Below, piece by piece: positions 17,890 to 26,366 of a DNA stretch of 64,000 nt. Under the pieces are notes generated by a model. It searched no databases and had not been told where the DNA came from. It was given only the letters and a program-made list of their open reading frames with translations. Origin of the DNA: Collimonas fungivorans. GTDB taxonomy: Bacteria > Pseudomonadota > Gammaproteobacteria > Burkholderiales > Burkholderiaceae_D. Each line of letters begins with the position of its first letter. The first letter of the stretch is position 1. The stretch covers positions 3,348,001 through 3,412,000 of the forward strand of contig NZ_CP013232.1 of NCBI RefSeq assembly GCF_001584145.1. Direction: 5' to 3'. The position numbers were made by a program, and so were the translations under genes.

Positions 17890-18793
17890 AGGTGCTCATG
17901 GCCAGGCACAGGTCGCTCCAGACCTTGCCTTTATCGCCCAGCTGGCGCAGCAGGTAAGCCGGATGATAGGTCACTACCAGCGGGCGGTCGGCGTAGCGAT
18001 GCACGGTGCCGCGCAGCTTCGATACCGGCGCCGCCGGATCCAGCCCGAGCAGGGACAGGGCTGCGGTCTTGCCCAGCGCAACCAGGATGGTGGGCTGTAT
18101 CAGCTCGATCTGGCGCTGCAGATACGGCAAACAAGCCGCCACTTCATCTGCCGCCGGCGGACGGTCGCGGCCGGTGCCGTCGGTGGGCCGGCATTTGACG
18201 ATATTCGCGATGTAGGCGTTATCGCCGCGCTTCAAGCCCATCGCCAGCAGGATATTGTCGAGCAGCTTGCCGGCCGGGCCGACGAACGGTTCGCCCTGGA
18301 TATCCTCGTTGCGTCCAGGGCCCTCGCCGATGAACAGCCATTTTGCCTTGCTGTCGCCGACGCCGAACACGGTATTCTTGCGGCCGTGGCAAAGCCCGCA
18401 AGCCGTGCAGCCGGCCACGGCCGCCTGCAATTGCGTCCAGTCCATGGCGGCGGGGGAATGCACTGCATGGATGGCTGCCAGCGGCGTGGATATGGGCTCG
18501 TCGCCGCCCCAGGCCGAGATCTCGACCTCGACCTCGACCTCGACCTCGACCTCGACCTCGACCTCGACCTCGACCTCGACCTCGACCTCGACCTCGACCT
18601 CGACCTCGTCCTGCACTGCATGCGCCGCCGGTTCGAGCTGTTGCCCGTGCAGCGCCGCTGCGGGAATTTCCGCTGCCGGCGCCATGTCGGCTTCGATCGG
18701 TTCTGCGCTGGCCAAGCCGCCATCGCGTCGCAGCCACAGCGGGCCGAGGCCAATCTCGTCGAGGAAAACGCTGCGCCTGGTGATCTCGCTCAT
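17870..18793 (-). CDS. Family 4-type uracil-DNA glycosylase with a Val-Glu repeat tract
   Basis: Iron-sulfur uracil-DNA glycosylase of about 307 residues, removing uracil from deaminated DNA. The catalytic domain occupies the C-terminal 200 residues. It has cysteines in GCTACGLC, motif 1 GEGPGRNEDIQGEPFVGPAG, a third Cys in NIVKCRP, a fourth in ACLPY, and motif 2 HPAYLLR. The extra N-terminal region contains an uninterrupted Val-Glu dipeptide tract (about residues 62-91), encoded by a hexanucleotide repeat, that is not part of the fold and should be a charged, flexible linker. The ATG overlaps the rimI stop by four bases (ATGA). A longer in-frame upstream extension would run inside rimI and is not supported. 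Confidence 0.9.
   Translation of the reverse strand: MSEITRRSVFLDEIGLGPLWLRRDGGLASAEPIEADMAPAAEIPAAALHGQQLEPAAHAVQDEVEVEVEVEVEVEVEVEVEVEVEVEVEVEISAWGGDEPISTPLAAIHAVHSPAAMDWTQLQAAVAGCTACGLCHGRKNTVFGVGDSKAKWLFIGEGPGRNEDIQGEPFVGPAGKLLDNILLAMGLKRGDNAYIANIVKCRPTDGTGRDRPPAADEVAACLPYLQRQIELIQPTILVALGKTAALSLLGLDPAAPVSKLRGTVHRYADRPLVVTYHPAYLLRQLGDKGKVWSDLCLAMSTYANAGE
18521..18610. repeat. Hexanucleotide tandem repeat (CTCGAC)14 inside udg
   Basis: About 14 perfect copies of CTCGAC (plus strand) end in one variant unit, CTCGTC. Being a multiple of three, changes in copy number would lengthen or shorten the Val-Glu tract without breaking the frame. All reading frames stay open through it, explaining several long shadow frames here. 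Confidence 0.95.
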
Positions 18794-19272
18794 AAAGGCA
18801 GCCTCATCACGATGGCTTCTTCGCGCTTGTCGCCTGCCGCCGGATAATAATCGCGGCGGCGGCCGATCTCGACGAAACCATAACGCTGGTAAATCGCAAT
18901 CGCGCGCGTATTCGACGGCCGCACTTCCAGCAACACCGATTGCATCTGCAGCCGGCGCGCCAGGCTGCATACCTGATCGAGCAGCAGCTTGCCGATGCCT
19001 TGCCGCTGCACGTCGTCGCGCACGCTGATATTCAGCAGATGCGCTTCGTCCAGCGCCTGCATCATGAAAAAATAGCCGAGCAGGACCTGCTCGGCATCGC
19101 GCAATACCCAGCACTGATAACCACTCTGGATCGAATCGACAAAATTGCCATGGGTCCAGGGATGCGAGTACACGGCCTTTTCGATCGCCACCACTTCGTC
19201 CAGGTCTTCAATGCGCATGGCGGCAAACATAAACGGCCGCAGGCCGGGCCTCGATTGTGCGTTGGCGTTCAT
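18790..19272 (-). CDS. rimI: Ribosomal protein bS18 N-alanine acetyltransferase
   Basis: GNAT acetyltransferase of 160 residues that acetylates the N-terminal alanine of ribosomal protein S18. The acetyl-CoA loop is RDDVQRQGIGKLLL, preceded by AHLLNISV and followed by LLEVRPSNTRAIAIYQRYGFVEIGRRRDYYP, the RimI hallmark. Its ATG overlaps the tsaB stop and its stop overlaps the udg ATG, each by four bases, so tsaB, rimI and udg form one tightly coupled unit. The tsaB-rimI pairing is common in proteobacteria. Confidence 0.95.
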   Translation of the reverse strand: MNANAQSRPGLRPFMFAAMRIEDLDEVVAIEKAVYSHPWTHGNFVDSIQSGYQCWVLRDAEQVLLGYFFMMQALDEAHLLNISVRDDVQRQGIGKLLLDQVCSLARRLQMQSVLLEVRPSNTRAIAIYQRYGFVEIGRRRDYYPAAGDKREEAIVMRLPL

Positions 19273-19973
19273 GGGTTCACCTTGGCGGCGCGTTCGGCGG
19301 TGGTGAGCGCCACCTTGTTACGCAAATACAAAGGCTGTGCTTCCACCGCGCTCAAGCCGCCGCCCTGGGCCAGCGCTATGCTGCCCAGTTGGGCGACCTG
19401 GCGCGCATTCGGCATCACCGCCGGCAAACCTTCGGCGGCGCACGGGGCCGCGGCAAACGCTTCTGGATATGCCGCCAGGCCATTGCCGCAGGCTTGCAGC
19501 ACGCCGCTCTGCACCGGCAAAGGCGTCACCTGCGACGGCGCCGACAAGACCGGCTCGACCATCACCTGCCAGGCATTGCCGGCGAAGCGATATTGGGCCC
19601 AGTAGACCTCGCCCATGCGCGCGTCCAGCACCGCCAGCACTTCGCCGGCGCCGTTCAGGTCGCGGCAGGCCTGGGCCATGGCGGCCAGCGTCACCACCGG
19701 CAGCACCGGCAGGTCGGCGCCGAACGCCAGCCCCTGCACGATACCGCAGGCGGTACGCACGCCGGTGAAGGAGCCGGGGCCGACGCCGAAGGCCAGCGCG
19801 TCGCACTGGGCCAGGCTGATCCCGGCCTCGGCCAGCAAGTCTTGCACCATCGGCAGGATGGCAAGCGAATGGGTCTGGACGCCCGCCGATTCGCGGGTAA
19901 TCACGCGGCCGTCGCGCAGCAATGCGGCGGAGGCCACTTCGGTAGATGTTTCAATGGCAAGAATGGTCTGCAT
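19269..19973 (-). CDS. tsaB: tRNA threonylcarbamoyladenosine biosynthesis protein TsaB
   Basis: TsaB, 234 residues, the partner of TsaD in making the t6A37 modification of ANN-decoding tRNAs. It opens with the ASKHA nucleotide-binding signature ILAIETSTEVASAALL and has the conserved FGVGPGSFTGVRTACGIVQGLAFG segment near residue 70. The ATG at 19973 starts right at the family N-terminus; a longer in-frame form from 20060 would add unrelated sequence. It is first in the tsaB-rimI-udg-DUF1853 operon and divergent from the thioredoxin-like gene. Confidence 0.95.
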   Translation of the reverse strand: MQTILAIETSTEVASAALLRDGRVITRESAGVQTHSLAILPMVQDLLAEAGISLAQCDALAFGVGPGSFTGVRTACGIVQGLAFGADLPVLPVVTLAAMAQACRDLNGAGEVLAVLDARMGEVYWAQYRFAGNAWQVMVEPVLSAPSQVTPLPVQSGVLQACGNGLAAYPEAFAAAPCAAEGLPAVMPNARQVAQLGSIALAQGGGLSAVEAQPLYLRNKVALTTAERAAKVNP

Positions 19974-20095
19974 GGGCAGTATTTTACCGCGCTCTGCGCG
20001 ATTGAACGCGCCAATCCGACCGCAACCGCCCCGGGGAATTCCGAAACCACGGGTATTCAAGCGGAATCCGGCGCACTCACTGTAAAATATCGCGA

Positions 20096-20518
20096 ATGCT
20101 GATCCTCACTCTCGATAACGACAACCACCAGGAACTTGCCGCCACCCTGTCCGACGACGGCTGGGTAGTTGCCTGCCTGTGCGCCGCCTGGTGCGGCAGC
20201 TGCCGGGAGTATTTCGCGAATTTCACGGCGCTGGCGCAACGTCATCCGCAGCTGCAATTCGTCTGGATCGACATCGAAGACCAGGCAGAGCTGATCGGCG
20301 ACCTGGACGTCGACAATTTCCCCACCTTGCTGATACAGCGCGGCGACGTGGTGGCGTTCCTGGGCCCGGTTGAAATGGACTTGCGCCTGGCTGAAAGAAT
20401 CCTGCTGGCGCAAATGGACAAGAGCCTGCCCGAACTGCAGGCCGAAGCCTTGAGCAGCGCGGAGCGCCGCCATTGGCAGCTGGAAGCCAATTTACTGCGG
20501 CGCCTGGCGGACACCTAA
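20096..20518 (+). CDS. Thioredoxin-like protein with CGSC active site
   Basis: Small thioredoxin-fold protein of 140 residues with no signal peptide, so cytoplasmic. The redox motif is AAWCGSCREY near residues 30-39, where thioredoxin has CGPC. The cis-proline loop is DNFPTLLI near residue 80. The C-terminal 45 residues form a charged helical extension beyond the normal thioredoxin length. The changed dipeptide between the cysteines should shift redox potential (inference). The gene stands alone, with TAAAAT at about 20082 as a possible -10. The substrate is unknown. Confidence 0.85.
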   Translation: MLILTLDNDNHQELAATLSDDGWVVACLCAAWCGSCREYFANFTALAQRHPQLQFVWIDIEDQAELIGDLDVDNFPTLLIQRGDVVAFLGPVEMDLRLAERILLAQMDKSLPELQAEALSSAERRHWQLEANLLRRLADT

Positions 20519-20559
20519 TTGGCTCCGTTGCCTTTTTAATGTTTTTATCTGATCAGTTG

Positions 20560-20620
20560 GGGACAGAGTCGCACGGATAGTGTAATTCGCCGCGCTACGG
20601 CGGCTCCTAAACTCTGTCCC
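20560..20620. repeat. Inverted repeat GGGACAGAGT...ACTCTGTCCC
   Basis: Ten-base perfect arms (20560-20569 and 20611-20620) enclose 41 bases that contain an inner GCCGCG/CGGCGGC stem. It lies between convergent genes and could fold as one long hairpin. There is no T tract beside it, so a mobile or REP-like origin is as likely as a terminator. Confidence 0.6.
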
Positions 20621-20627
20621 GCAATCA

Positions 20628-21542
20628 TTAAGACGCCAGCCACGGGTCGCAATCCGGATGCGGAAACTGCGCCATCATGAAATCGACAAAACTGCGCACC
20701 TTGGCCGACAGCAGGCGCCGGCTCGGATAGACCAGGCGCACCGCCACCTTGTTGATCTGGTGGTCGGGCAGCACCCGCACTACACGCCCCGCGACCATGT
20801 CGTCGCCCAGTGTATACGAGGTGCGCATGGCGATGCCCATCCCCGCCAGCAAGCATTGGCGCAGCAAATCGGTATTGTTCGACATCACTTTGCTGGTGAT
20901 CGGAATGATCGAGGCGCCCTCGGCCGACTGGAAAGTCCAGTGGTGGCGCAAATGCTCCATCGAAAAATTCAGGCAGGAATGCTGGGCCAGCTCCTCGGGC
21001 GTGCGCGGCACGCCATGCTCGGCGATATAGGCCGGCGAGGCGCACAGCAAAACTTCCGCGATGCCCAGCTGGCGCGCCACCATGCTGGCGTCGAATTTCT
21101 GGTTGACTGAAAAAATGCCGAGGTCGAAACCTTCTTCAATCAGGTCGACAGTGCGGTCCGACAGGGTCACGTCCAGCCGCACATCGGGATACTGTTTCGA
21201 ATATAGCGGCAGCAGGCGCGCCAGCTGGGTCTGGCCGAAACCGATCTGCGAATAGATGTGCAAGGTGCCCGCAGGTTTGGTCGACAGTACAGAAGCCGCG
21301 GCTTCCGCCTCATCGATTTCATCCAGAATCTGGCGCACCCGCTCGAGGTAGGCCTGGCCCGGCTCGGTCAACGCCATGCGGCGCGTCGAACGATGCAGCA
21401 GGCGGATCCCAAGATGGTTTTCCAGGTCGGCCACCAGCCGCGTGACCACCGCATTCGACATGTCCAGCACCTGGGCCGCGGCGACAAAACTGCCCTGCTC
21501 CACTACCTTCGCAAATACCCGCATTGACTGCAAGCGATCCAT
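20628..21542 (-). CDS. LysR family transcriptional regulator
   Basis: LysR-type regulator of 304 residues. The N-terminal DNA-binding domain reads MDRLQSMRVFAKVVEQGSF, then a helix with MSNAVVTRLVADLENHLG and LLHRSTRRMALTEPG. The effector domain begins near residue 90 (GTLHIYSQIGFGQTQLARLLP). It resembles the CrgA/AaeR-like subgroup. No obvious target stands next to it: on its 5' side is the small coiled-coil gene in the same direction, and on its 3' side the convergent thioredoxin gene. Ligand and regulon are unknown. Confidence 0.9.
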   Translation of the reverse strand: MDRLQSMRVFAKVVEQGSFVAAAQVLDMSNAVVTRLVADLENHLGIRLLHRSTRRMALTEPGQAYLERVRQILDEIDEAEAAASVLSTKPAGTLHIYSQIGFGQTQLARLLPLYSKQYPDVRLDVTLSDRTVDLIEEGFDLGIFSVNQKFDASMVARQLGIAEVLLCASPAYIAEHGVPRTPEELAQHSCLNFSMEHLRHHWTFQSAEGASIIPITSKVMSNNTDLLRQCLLAGMGIAMRTSYTLGDDMVAGRVVRVLPDHQINKVAVRLVYPSRRLLSAKVRSFVDFMMAQFPHPDCDPWLAS

Positions 21543-21588
21543 ATTATTCTTTCGTCCTATCTTATGCGCTGCCGCTTCACTGGCTTAT

Positions 21589-21939
21589 TCATTTGTTCAA
21601 CAAAGCCGCGAAAGCGATCACCAGGGCCAGCGCGCCGAGACCCAGCGCCAATCCGCACAACAGGCTGGCGCGCCGCAATCTTGCATCGGCTTGCTGGGCC
21701 GCCTGCCGCATCTCCTGTTCGAGCAAAGGCAGCGCCGCCTTGAGCTGCTCGGCGAGCGCCTTGATGTCGCCGAGATTCTGCAGCGACGCCGCCTGCAGCT
21801 CGCTCACCTGCTGCTGCAAGATCTGCAGCTGGCTCTCTTCCGTATTGCCTTTGCGCCGGGTGAACACCGGCGCCGCAACGGAAATGATATCGCTGATATA
21901 CGGCAGCACTGCTTTTGTTACTGACAACCATGTCGACAT
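21589..21939 (-). CDS. Small membrane-anchored coiled-coil protein, function unknown
   Basis: Protein of 116 residues that I do not recognise. After a moderately hydrophobic N-terminus (MSTWLSVTKAVLPYISDIISVAAPVF), residues 30-85 are Gln/Glu/Ala/Leu-rich with a heptad-like pattern (LQILQQQVSELQAA, ALAEQLKAALPLLEQEMRQAAQQ), suggesting a coiled coil. Residues 88-114 form one transmembrane helix (LLCGLALGLGALALVIAFAALL). It follows the ybbA-type ATPase gene on the same strand, 27 bases downstream, so it is probably in that operon. It occupies the place where a YbbP-type permease gene is often found. Codon use is like its neighbours. Confidence 0.75.
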   Translation of the reverse strand: MSTWLSVTKAVLPYISDIISVAAPVFTRRKGNTEESQLQILQQQVSELQAASLQNLGDIKALAEQLKAALPLLEQEMRQAAQQADARLRRASLLCGLALGLGALALVIAFAALLNK

Positions 21940-21966
21940 GCACTACCCTCCGGATTCTTTTCTCGA

Positions 21967-22704
21967 CTATTGAAATATCTGTGCATCCGCAGCCGTGGCA
22001 TCGCCCGGGCGCAACAGGCGGCCGGCGGCGATCGTAATGGTCTGGCGGCACTGCATGGCGATCGAGGTATCGTGTGTCACCAGCACCAGGGTCGAGCCGC
22101 GCTCCTGGTTGAGGTCGAACATCAGCTGGATAACCGCATCGCCGGTAGCCGCATCGAGGCTGCCGGTAGGCTCGTCGGCGAACAATAGCGGCGGTTCGGT
22201 CACGAAAGCGCGCGCCAAGGCTACCCGCTGCTGCTCGCCGCCGGACAGGTATTTCGGATAATGCTGCAAACGCGTCGCCAGGCCGACCCGCTCCAGCTTG
22301 GCTTGCGCCTTCTCTTTCGCGTCTTTGTCGCCGCGCAGCTCGAGCGGCAGCATGACGTTTTCCAGTGCGCTCAAATGGCTCAGCAATTGGAAAGACTGGA
22401 ATACGAAACCGAGCTTTTCCTTGCGCAAGCCGGCCCGGCCGTCTTCATCCAGGGCAAAGATATCGCTGCCGTCAATATGCACGGTGCCTGAAGACGGCGT
22501 GTCGAGGCCGGCCAGCAAGCCGAGCAAGGTCGACTTGCCGGAACCGGAAGCGCCGACAATCGCCAGCGTAGTGCCGCCCTGGACGTTAAAATTGATATCA
22601 TCAAGAATTACCAGCTCGCCGCTGGCGTCGGCAACGCGCTTGGTCAAGCGCTGGACGTCTATGGCCGGGGCCGTTGCAGGATTAACAGAAGAGGACTGAT
22701 GCAT
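21967..22704 (-). CDS. ybbA: ABC transporter ATP-binding protein, YbbA/LolD type
   Basis: ABC ATPase of 245 residues in the MacB/LolD/YbbA group. Walker A is GASGSGKST, the Q-loop lies in FVFQSFQLLSHLSALENVMLPLELRG, the signature is YLSGGEQQRVALARAF, Walker B is LLFADEPTGSLD, and the H-loop is VLVTHD. It is divergent from tesA, exactly as ybbA is in Escherichia coli. The cognate permease (YbbP) is absent, and a small membrane-anchored protein follows instead. Its ATG shares bases with the tesA ATG on the other strand. GGAG lies about 12 bases upstream. The substrate is unknown. Confidence 0.88.
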   Translation of the reverse strand: MHQSSSVNPATAPAIDVQRLTKRVADASGELVILDDINFNVQGGTTLAIVGASGSGKSTLLGLLAGLDTPSSGTVHIDGSDIFALDEDGRAGLRKEKLGFVFQSFQLLSHLSALENVMLPLELRGDKDAKEKAQAKLERVGLATRLQHYPKYLSGGEQQRVALARAFVTEPPLLFADEPTGSLDAATGDAVIQLMFDLNQERGSTLVLVTHDTSIAMQCRQTITIAAGRLLRPGDATAADAQIFQ

Positions 22705-23395
22705 GCAGATTATCGACTCCGGGTTGGGGAATGGTTTTCAGAACGTGACCGAGGGCTGGCGCCGTAAAATCGCCCGCCTCTTGCGGCAGGCCATCCTGCT
22801 GCTTGGCCTGCTCGGCCTAGTATGGACGAACAATGCCTATTCTGCATCAAAATCGATACTGGTGTTAGGCGACAGCCTTTCCGCGGAATACGGGCTGGCG
22901 CGCGGCAGCGGCTGGGTTTCCTTGCTGCAGCAGCGCCTGAAGGCGGAAAACCTTGGCGGCAACGTCGTCAACGCCAGCATCAGCGGCGAAACCAGCAGCG
23001 GCGGCAAAACGCGCCTGCCGGCCTTGCTGCAGCAGCGGCCGGATATCGTCATCATCGAACTGGGCGCCAACGATGCCTTGCGCGGCCTGCAATTGAACGC
23101 CACCGAAAGCAACCTGCGGGCAATGATCAGCGCCGCCCAGCAAGCGAAAGCAAAGGTCCTGCTGGTGGGCATGCGGATCCCGCCCAACTATGGCCGCGAT
23201 TACACCGAAAAATTCTTTGCCCTGTATGCGACGCTGGCCAAGCAGGCCAAGGTGCCGCTGGTTCCCTTCCTGCTGGAGGGCGTCGCCGACAAGCCGGAAA
23301 TGTTCCAGGCGGACCGCATGCATCCAGTGGCGCAGGCGCATCCGATCATGCTGAACAATGTCTGGCCGGGATTGAAACCGCTGTTGGCCAAATAG
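22703..23395 (+). CDS. tesA: Arylesterase / acyl-CoA thioesterase I (TesA)
   Basis: SGNH-family lysophospholipase/thioesterase, about 230 residues, exported to the periplasm. The catalytic blocks are all present: GDSLS with the nucleophile near residue 58, GETSSGG, ELGANDALRG, and DRMHPVAQAH with the catalytic His near the C-terminus. A hydrophobic segment (AILLLGLLGLVWTNNAYS) near residues 33-50 is the signal peptide core, giving an unusually long N-region if translation starts at 22703. That ATG has AGAGGA seven bases upstream, but it overlaps the ybbA start. A GTG at 22745 would give a normal-length signal peptide but has poorer ribosome-binding context. Confidence 0.9.
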   Translation: MQIIDSGLGNGFQNVTEGWRRKIARLLRQAILLLGLLGLVWTNNAYSASKSILVLGDSLSAEYGLARGSGWVSLLQQRLKAENLGGNVVNASISGETSSGGKTRLPALLQQRPDIVIIELGANDALRGLQLNATESNLRAMISAAQQAKAKVLLVGMRIPPNYGRDYTEKFFALYATLAKQAKVPLVPFLLEGVADKPEMFQADRMHPVAQAHPIMLNNVWPGLKPLLAK

Positions 23396-23520
23396 CTTTT
23401 CCGGAAAAGCCGCCGCTTCACGCGGGATTTTTCCTACATATTTACGGGATGTCTTTTCTTAGAATGCGCTTGTCGCGATCCGGCCCGAACGCCGGCGCCA
23501 ACTACTCTTTAGAGGCAGCC

Positions 23521-24276
23521 ATGAAAAGACATCTTAAATCCGCACTGACCGGCGCCCTGCTGGCAAGCGCGGCAGCATCGGCATTTTCGTCGGAAACCAC
23601 CGTGCACTGGTCTTACCAGGGAAAAACCGACCCTACCCATTGGGCCGAGGGCATGCCGGAAAATGCAGCTTGCCGCTCGGGCCGGCAGCAATCGCCGATC
23701 GCCCTGTCCGAAACCAGCGCCAAGCGCGTCGCCAGCAAGGACTTCACTATCGACTACGAGCCGGGAAGCGTGGCCCTGCTCAACAACGGCCATACCATCC
23801 AAGCCAACGTTGACGACGCCAACGATACCGTCAATTACAAAGGCGAGGCATACAAGCTCGACCAGTTTCATTTCCATACTCCCAGCGAACATACCCTCGA
23901 TGGCAAGTCTTATCCGATGGAGCTGCATCTGGTGAACAAGGGCAGCAACGGAAAAATCACCGTGGTCGGCATTTTCATCAAGGAAGGCAAGGAAAATCCG
24001 GCACTGCAACCGGTTTTTGCCGACTTGCCTGCCACGCAGACTTCAAGCGGACGGCACGCGCAGGTCGACATCGCCGCGCTGCTTCCGAGCGACAAAAAAG
24101 CCCTGGTCTATTCCGGCTCCCTGACCACGCCGCCCTGTTCCGAGCTGGTCAACTGGATCGTGCTGGAACAGCCGGTTGAAATGTCCCGGCAACAAATCTC
24201 GGCATTCAAGGCGATCTTCCGCGACAATCACCGCCCCTTGCAGAAACTGAATCATCGCGAAGTCGGCGAGGAGTAG
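23521..24276 (+). CDS. Periplasmic alpha-class carbonic anhydrase
   Basis: Alpha-carbonic anhydrase, 251 residues, interconverting CO2 and bicarbonate in the periplasm. A signal peptide (MKRHLKSALTGALLASAAASAFS) precedes HWSYQG, the typical mature start. Substrate-pocket and zinc-ligand motifs are clear: RQQSPI near residue 58, QFHFHTPSEH with two zinc His near residue 120, and MELHLVNKG with the third. GSLTTPPCSELVNWIV is the conserved threonine-containing pocket. A disulfide between the Cys in NAACRSG and in PPCSE is expected. AGAGG precedes the ATG. A terminator follows, so it is monocistronic or the last gene after tesA. Confidence 0.95.
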   Translation: MKRHLKSALTGALLASAAASAFSSETTVHWSYQGKTDPTHWAEGMPENAACRSGRQQSPIALSETSAKRVASKDFTIDYEPGSVALLNNGHTIQANVDDANDTVNYKGEAYKLDQFHFHTPSEHTLDGKSYPMELHLVNKGSNGKITVVGIFIKEGKENPALQPVFADLPATQTSSGRHAQVDIAALLPSDKKALVYSGSLTTPPCSELVNWIVLEQPVEMSRQQISAFKAIFRDNHRPLQKLNHREVGEE

Positions 24277-24316
24277 AAAAAAAGCCCACCCGGCTTGCGC
24301 TGGATGGGCTTTTTTT
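24277..24316. terminator. Bidirectional terminator between carbonic anhydrase and ppiD
   Basis: The stem AAAAGCCCA...TGGGCTTTT has a further CCGG/CTGG inner helix, flanked by seven A residues before and seven T residues after. It lies between converging genes. Confidence 0.85.
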
Positions 24317-24333
24317 GAATCGACTAGCCTGGA

Positions 24334-26262
24334 TCAGTTCTGCTTGCCGCCGTCGTCAACCGGCGCAGTCGTCACCGGCTTCAGGATCTTGACCTTGGCT
24401 TTCTCTTTCAGCACATCCACATAAGCCAGCATTTCCTGCTGTGCCAGGACACCGGTGATCTGCTGCTGTTCGGCAGTGCGCCGCGCCTGGTCCTGCGCCG
24501 CCGGCTGGCCGACCTTGGCGATCCGGTACAGGCCGTAGCCCTGCTGCGGCAACACCACGCCGACATAAGCAGGCAGCTTGTTGACATTGGCCTTCATCAC
24601 CGCCTCGAACCCGGCAGGATTGATGCCCTGGTTCTTGACCCGCGACACGGTCTGGCTTGCGCCGAAACCGCTGGCGCTGTCTTGCGCGCGCAATGCCGCC
24701 AACTTTTCTTCGCCGGCTTTCTTGGCCAGCGCAGCTTCTTCCGTACGGGTGACCTTGTCGGTGATGATTGCCTTGACCTCTTCAAACGAACGCTTGGTCA
24801 CCGGCTTGTATTCGGTGACATGGCCGGCGATAAACGTGTTCGGCGCGATCTCGACCGCTTCGGTGTTGTGCTTGTTCTTCAGCGATTCGTCCGAATACAG
24901 CGCGGCCAGGAATTTCTGGTTGTTGTATGGCGCGGCGGCTGCGGCAGGATTCGGCTGGCGGCCGAGGTTGGCGGCCGACTGGATCTGCAGGTGCATCTTG
25001 TCGGCAACCGGCTTCAGGCTGTCGGCCTGTTCATACACCGTGTTGCTGAAAGCTTCCGCCAGTTCCGTGAATTTGCGCGCTGCCAGCTGCTTCTTGATCT
25101 CGACGCCGATATCCGCCTTGACTTCGTCCAGCGGCTTGACCACCGCTGGCTTGATGCCGGTCAGTTCGATGATGTGATAACCGAAATCGGATTGCACCAG
25201 GTCGCTGATCTCGCCCTGTTTCAGCTTGTTGGCCGCATCTTCGAAAGGCTTGACCATGCTGCCTGCGCCGAAATAACCGAGATCCCCGCCCAGTTCACCG
25301 GAAGCGGTATCCTGCGAATTCGCCTTGGCGATTTTCGCAAAATCGGCCGGCGTCTTGCGCACTTGGGCCAGCAGGCCTTCCGCCTTGGCCTTGGCCGCAG
25401 CTTGCTCGGCAGCCGGCGCATCTTTTTTCACAGCGATCAGGATGTGGCTGGCGCGGCGTTCTTCCGGCACCGTATAGCGGGCGACATTCTGGTCGTAATA
25501 GGATTTGATGTCGGCGTCGCTGACCGTCACCTGGGCGGCAACCGCAGCGCTGTCGAGCAGCACATAGTCGGCCTTGATCTGTTCAGGGATTTCGAATTCC
25601 TTGGCGTTCTTGACGTAATATTCCTGCAGCATGGCGTCGGTGACCTTGACTTGCGCGGCATAGTCGGCAGTCTTGAACAGCAGTTCCTGCACGTCGCGTT
25701 CCTGGTCGTTGATGTCAGACAAGCGCATGGCCACTGTTTTAGGCGTAAACGCCGTGGTCTGCACCGCGCCGTTCAACTGCTGCATTGCCATATCCTGGCG
25801 CAGGCGCGCCTCGTACATGGTGGGCGTCATGCCCTGCGCCGCCAGCAAGGCCTTGTAGCGTTCGTTGTCGAACTTGCCGTCGGCGCCGTGCAATTCCGGC
25901 ACGCCCATGATGGCTTGCTGCAAACTCTGGTCGGATACCGACAGATGTTCGGTGCCGACCGCGGCAACCAGCACGCGCTGCGCGATCAGGTTATCCAGCA
26001 CGCCTTGCTTGGCTTGCGGCGTTTCGACCATCTTCGGGTCGAACCGGTCGCCGAACGCCTGGCGCATGCGGTCCATCTGCTGGCGCAAGGCGGCATCCCA
26101 TTCCTGCTGGGTAATCGGCTGGCCGGCGACTTTCGCCACCGTGTTGGCGCCGTCGCCAAAGCTGCTATAGCTCTGCAGCCCGACCAGTGCAAACGAAGGG
26201 ATGATCAAGAGCAGCAACAAGAACTGCATCAAGCGCTGATGGGTACGGACAAATTCAAACAT
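24334..26262 (-). CDS. ppiD: Peptidyl-prolyl isomerase/chaperone PpiD (SurA-N like)
   Basis: Inner-membrane-anchored periplasmic folding factor of about 642 residues. The N-terminus [28 protein letters not shown] is a single membrane anchor. A SurA-like chaperone region follows ([22 protein letters not shown]). The parvulin domain lies around residues 270-365, with [31 protein letters not shown] and [15 protein letters not shown]-terminal helical chaperone part completes it. It sits downstream of lon, hupB and tRNA-Asp, the normal proteobacterial location. The start at 26262 fits the family; an ATG at 26310 would add 16 residues before the anchor and has no better ribosome binding site. Confidence 0.93.
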   Translation of the reverse strand: MFEFVRTHQRLMQFLLLLLIIPSFALVGLQSYSSFGDGANTVAKVAGQPITQQEWDAALRQQMDRMRQAFGDRFDPKMVETPQAKQGVLDNLIAQRVLVAAVGTEHLSVSDQSLQQAIMGVPELHGADGKFDNERYKALLAAQGMTPTMYEARLRQDMAMQQLNGAVQTTAFTPKTVAMRLSDINDQERDVQELLFKTADYAAQVKVTDAMLQEYYVKNAKEFEIPEQIKADYVLLDSAAVAAQVTVSDADIKSYYDQNVARYTVPEERRASHILIAVKKDAPAAEQAAAKAKAEGLLAQVRKTPADFAKIAKANSQDTASGELGGDLGYFGAGSMVKPFEDAANKLKQGEISDLVQSDFGYHIIELTGIKPAVVKPLDEVKADIGVEIKKQLAARKFTELAEAFSNTVYEQADSLKPVADKMHLQIQSAANLGRQPNPAAAAAPYNNQKFLAALYSDESLKNKHNTEAVEIAPNTFIAGHVTEYKPVTKRSFEEVKAIITDKVTRTEEAALAKKAGEEKLAALRAQDSASGFGASQTVSRVKNQGINPAGFEAVMKANVNKLPAYVGVVLPQQGYGLYRIAKVGQPAAQDQARRTAEQQQITGVLAQQEMLAYVDVLKEKAKVKILKPVTTAPVDDGGKQN

Positions 26263-26330
26263 GGTCGGCCAATCAAGATCAAAAAGGAAGGCTGCAAAAG
26301 AAGGCTGCACTACAACCGGACGTACATAAG

Positions 26331-26360
26331 AAAAAAGGCGAACTCTCGTTCGCCTTTTTT
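26331..26360 (-). terminator. Terminator after tRNA-Asp
   Basis: The hairpin AAAGGCGAA-CTCTCG-TTCGCCTTT has six A or T residues on each side. It lies just 3' of the tRNA on the minus strand, before ppiD, so ppiD probably needs its own promoter or readthrough. Confidence 0.8.
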
Positions 26361-26366
26361 GTATTT

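Noticed and set aside
18503..18620. Possible CRISPR or other array from the dense repeats
   Set aside because: The units are six bases with no spacers and lie inside a coding gene, so it is a simple tandem repeat.
17870..19114. A 414-residue form of the uracil-DNA glycosylase
   Set aside because: The extra N-terminal part overlaps rimI in another frame; the ATG at 18793 overlapping the rimI stop is the natural start.
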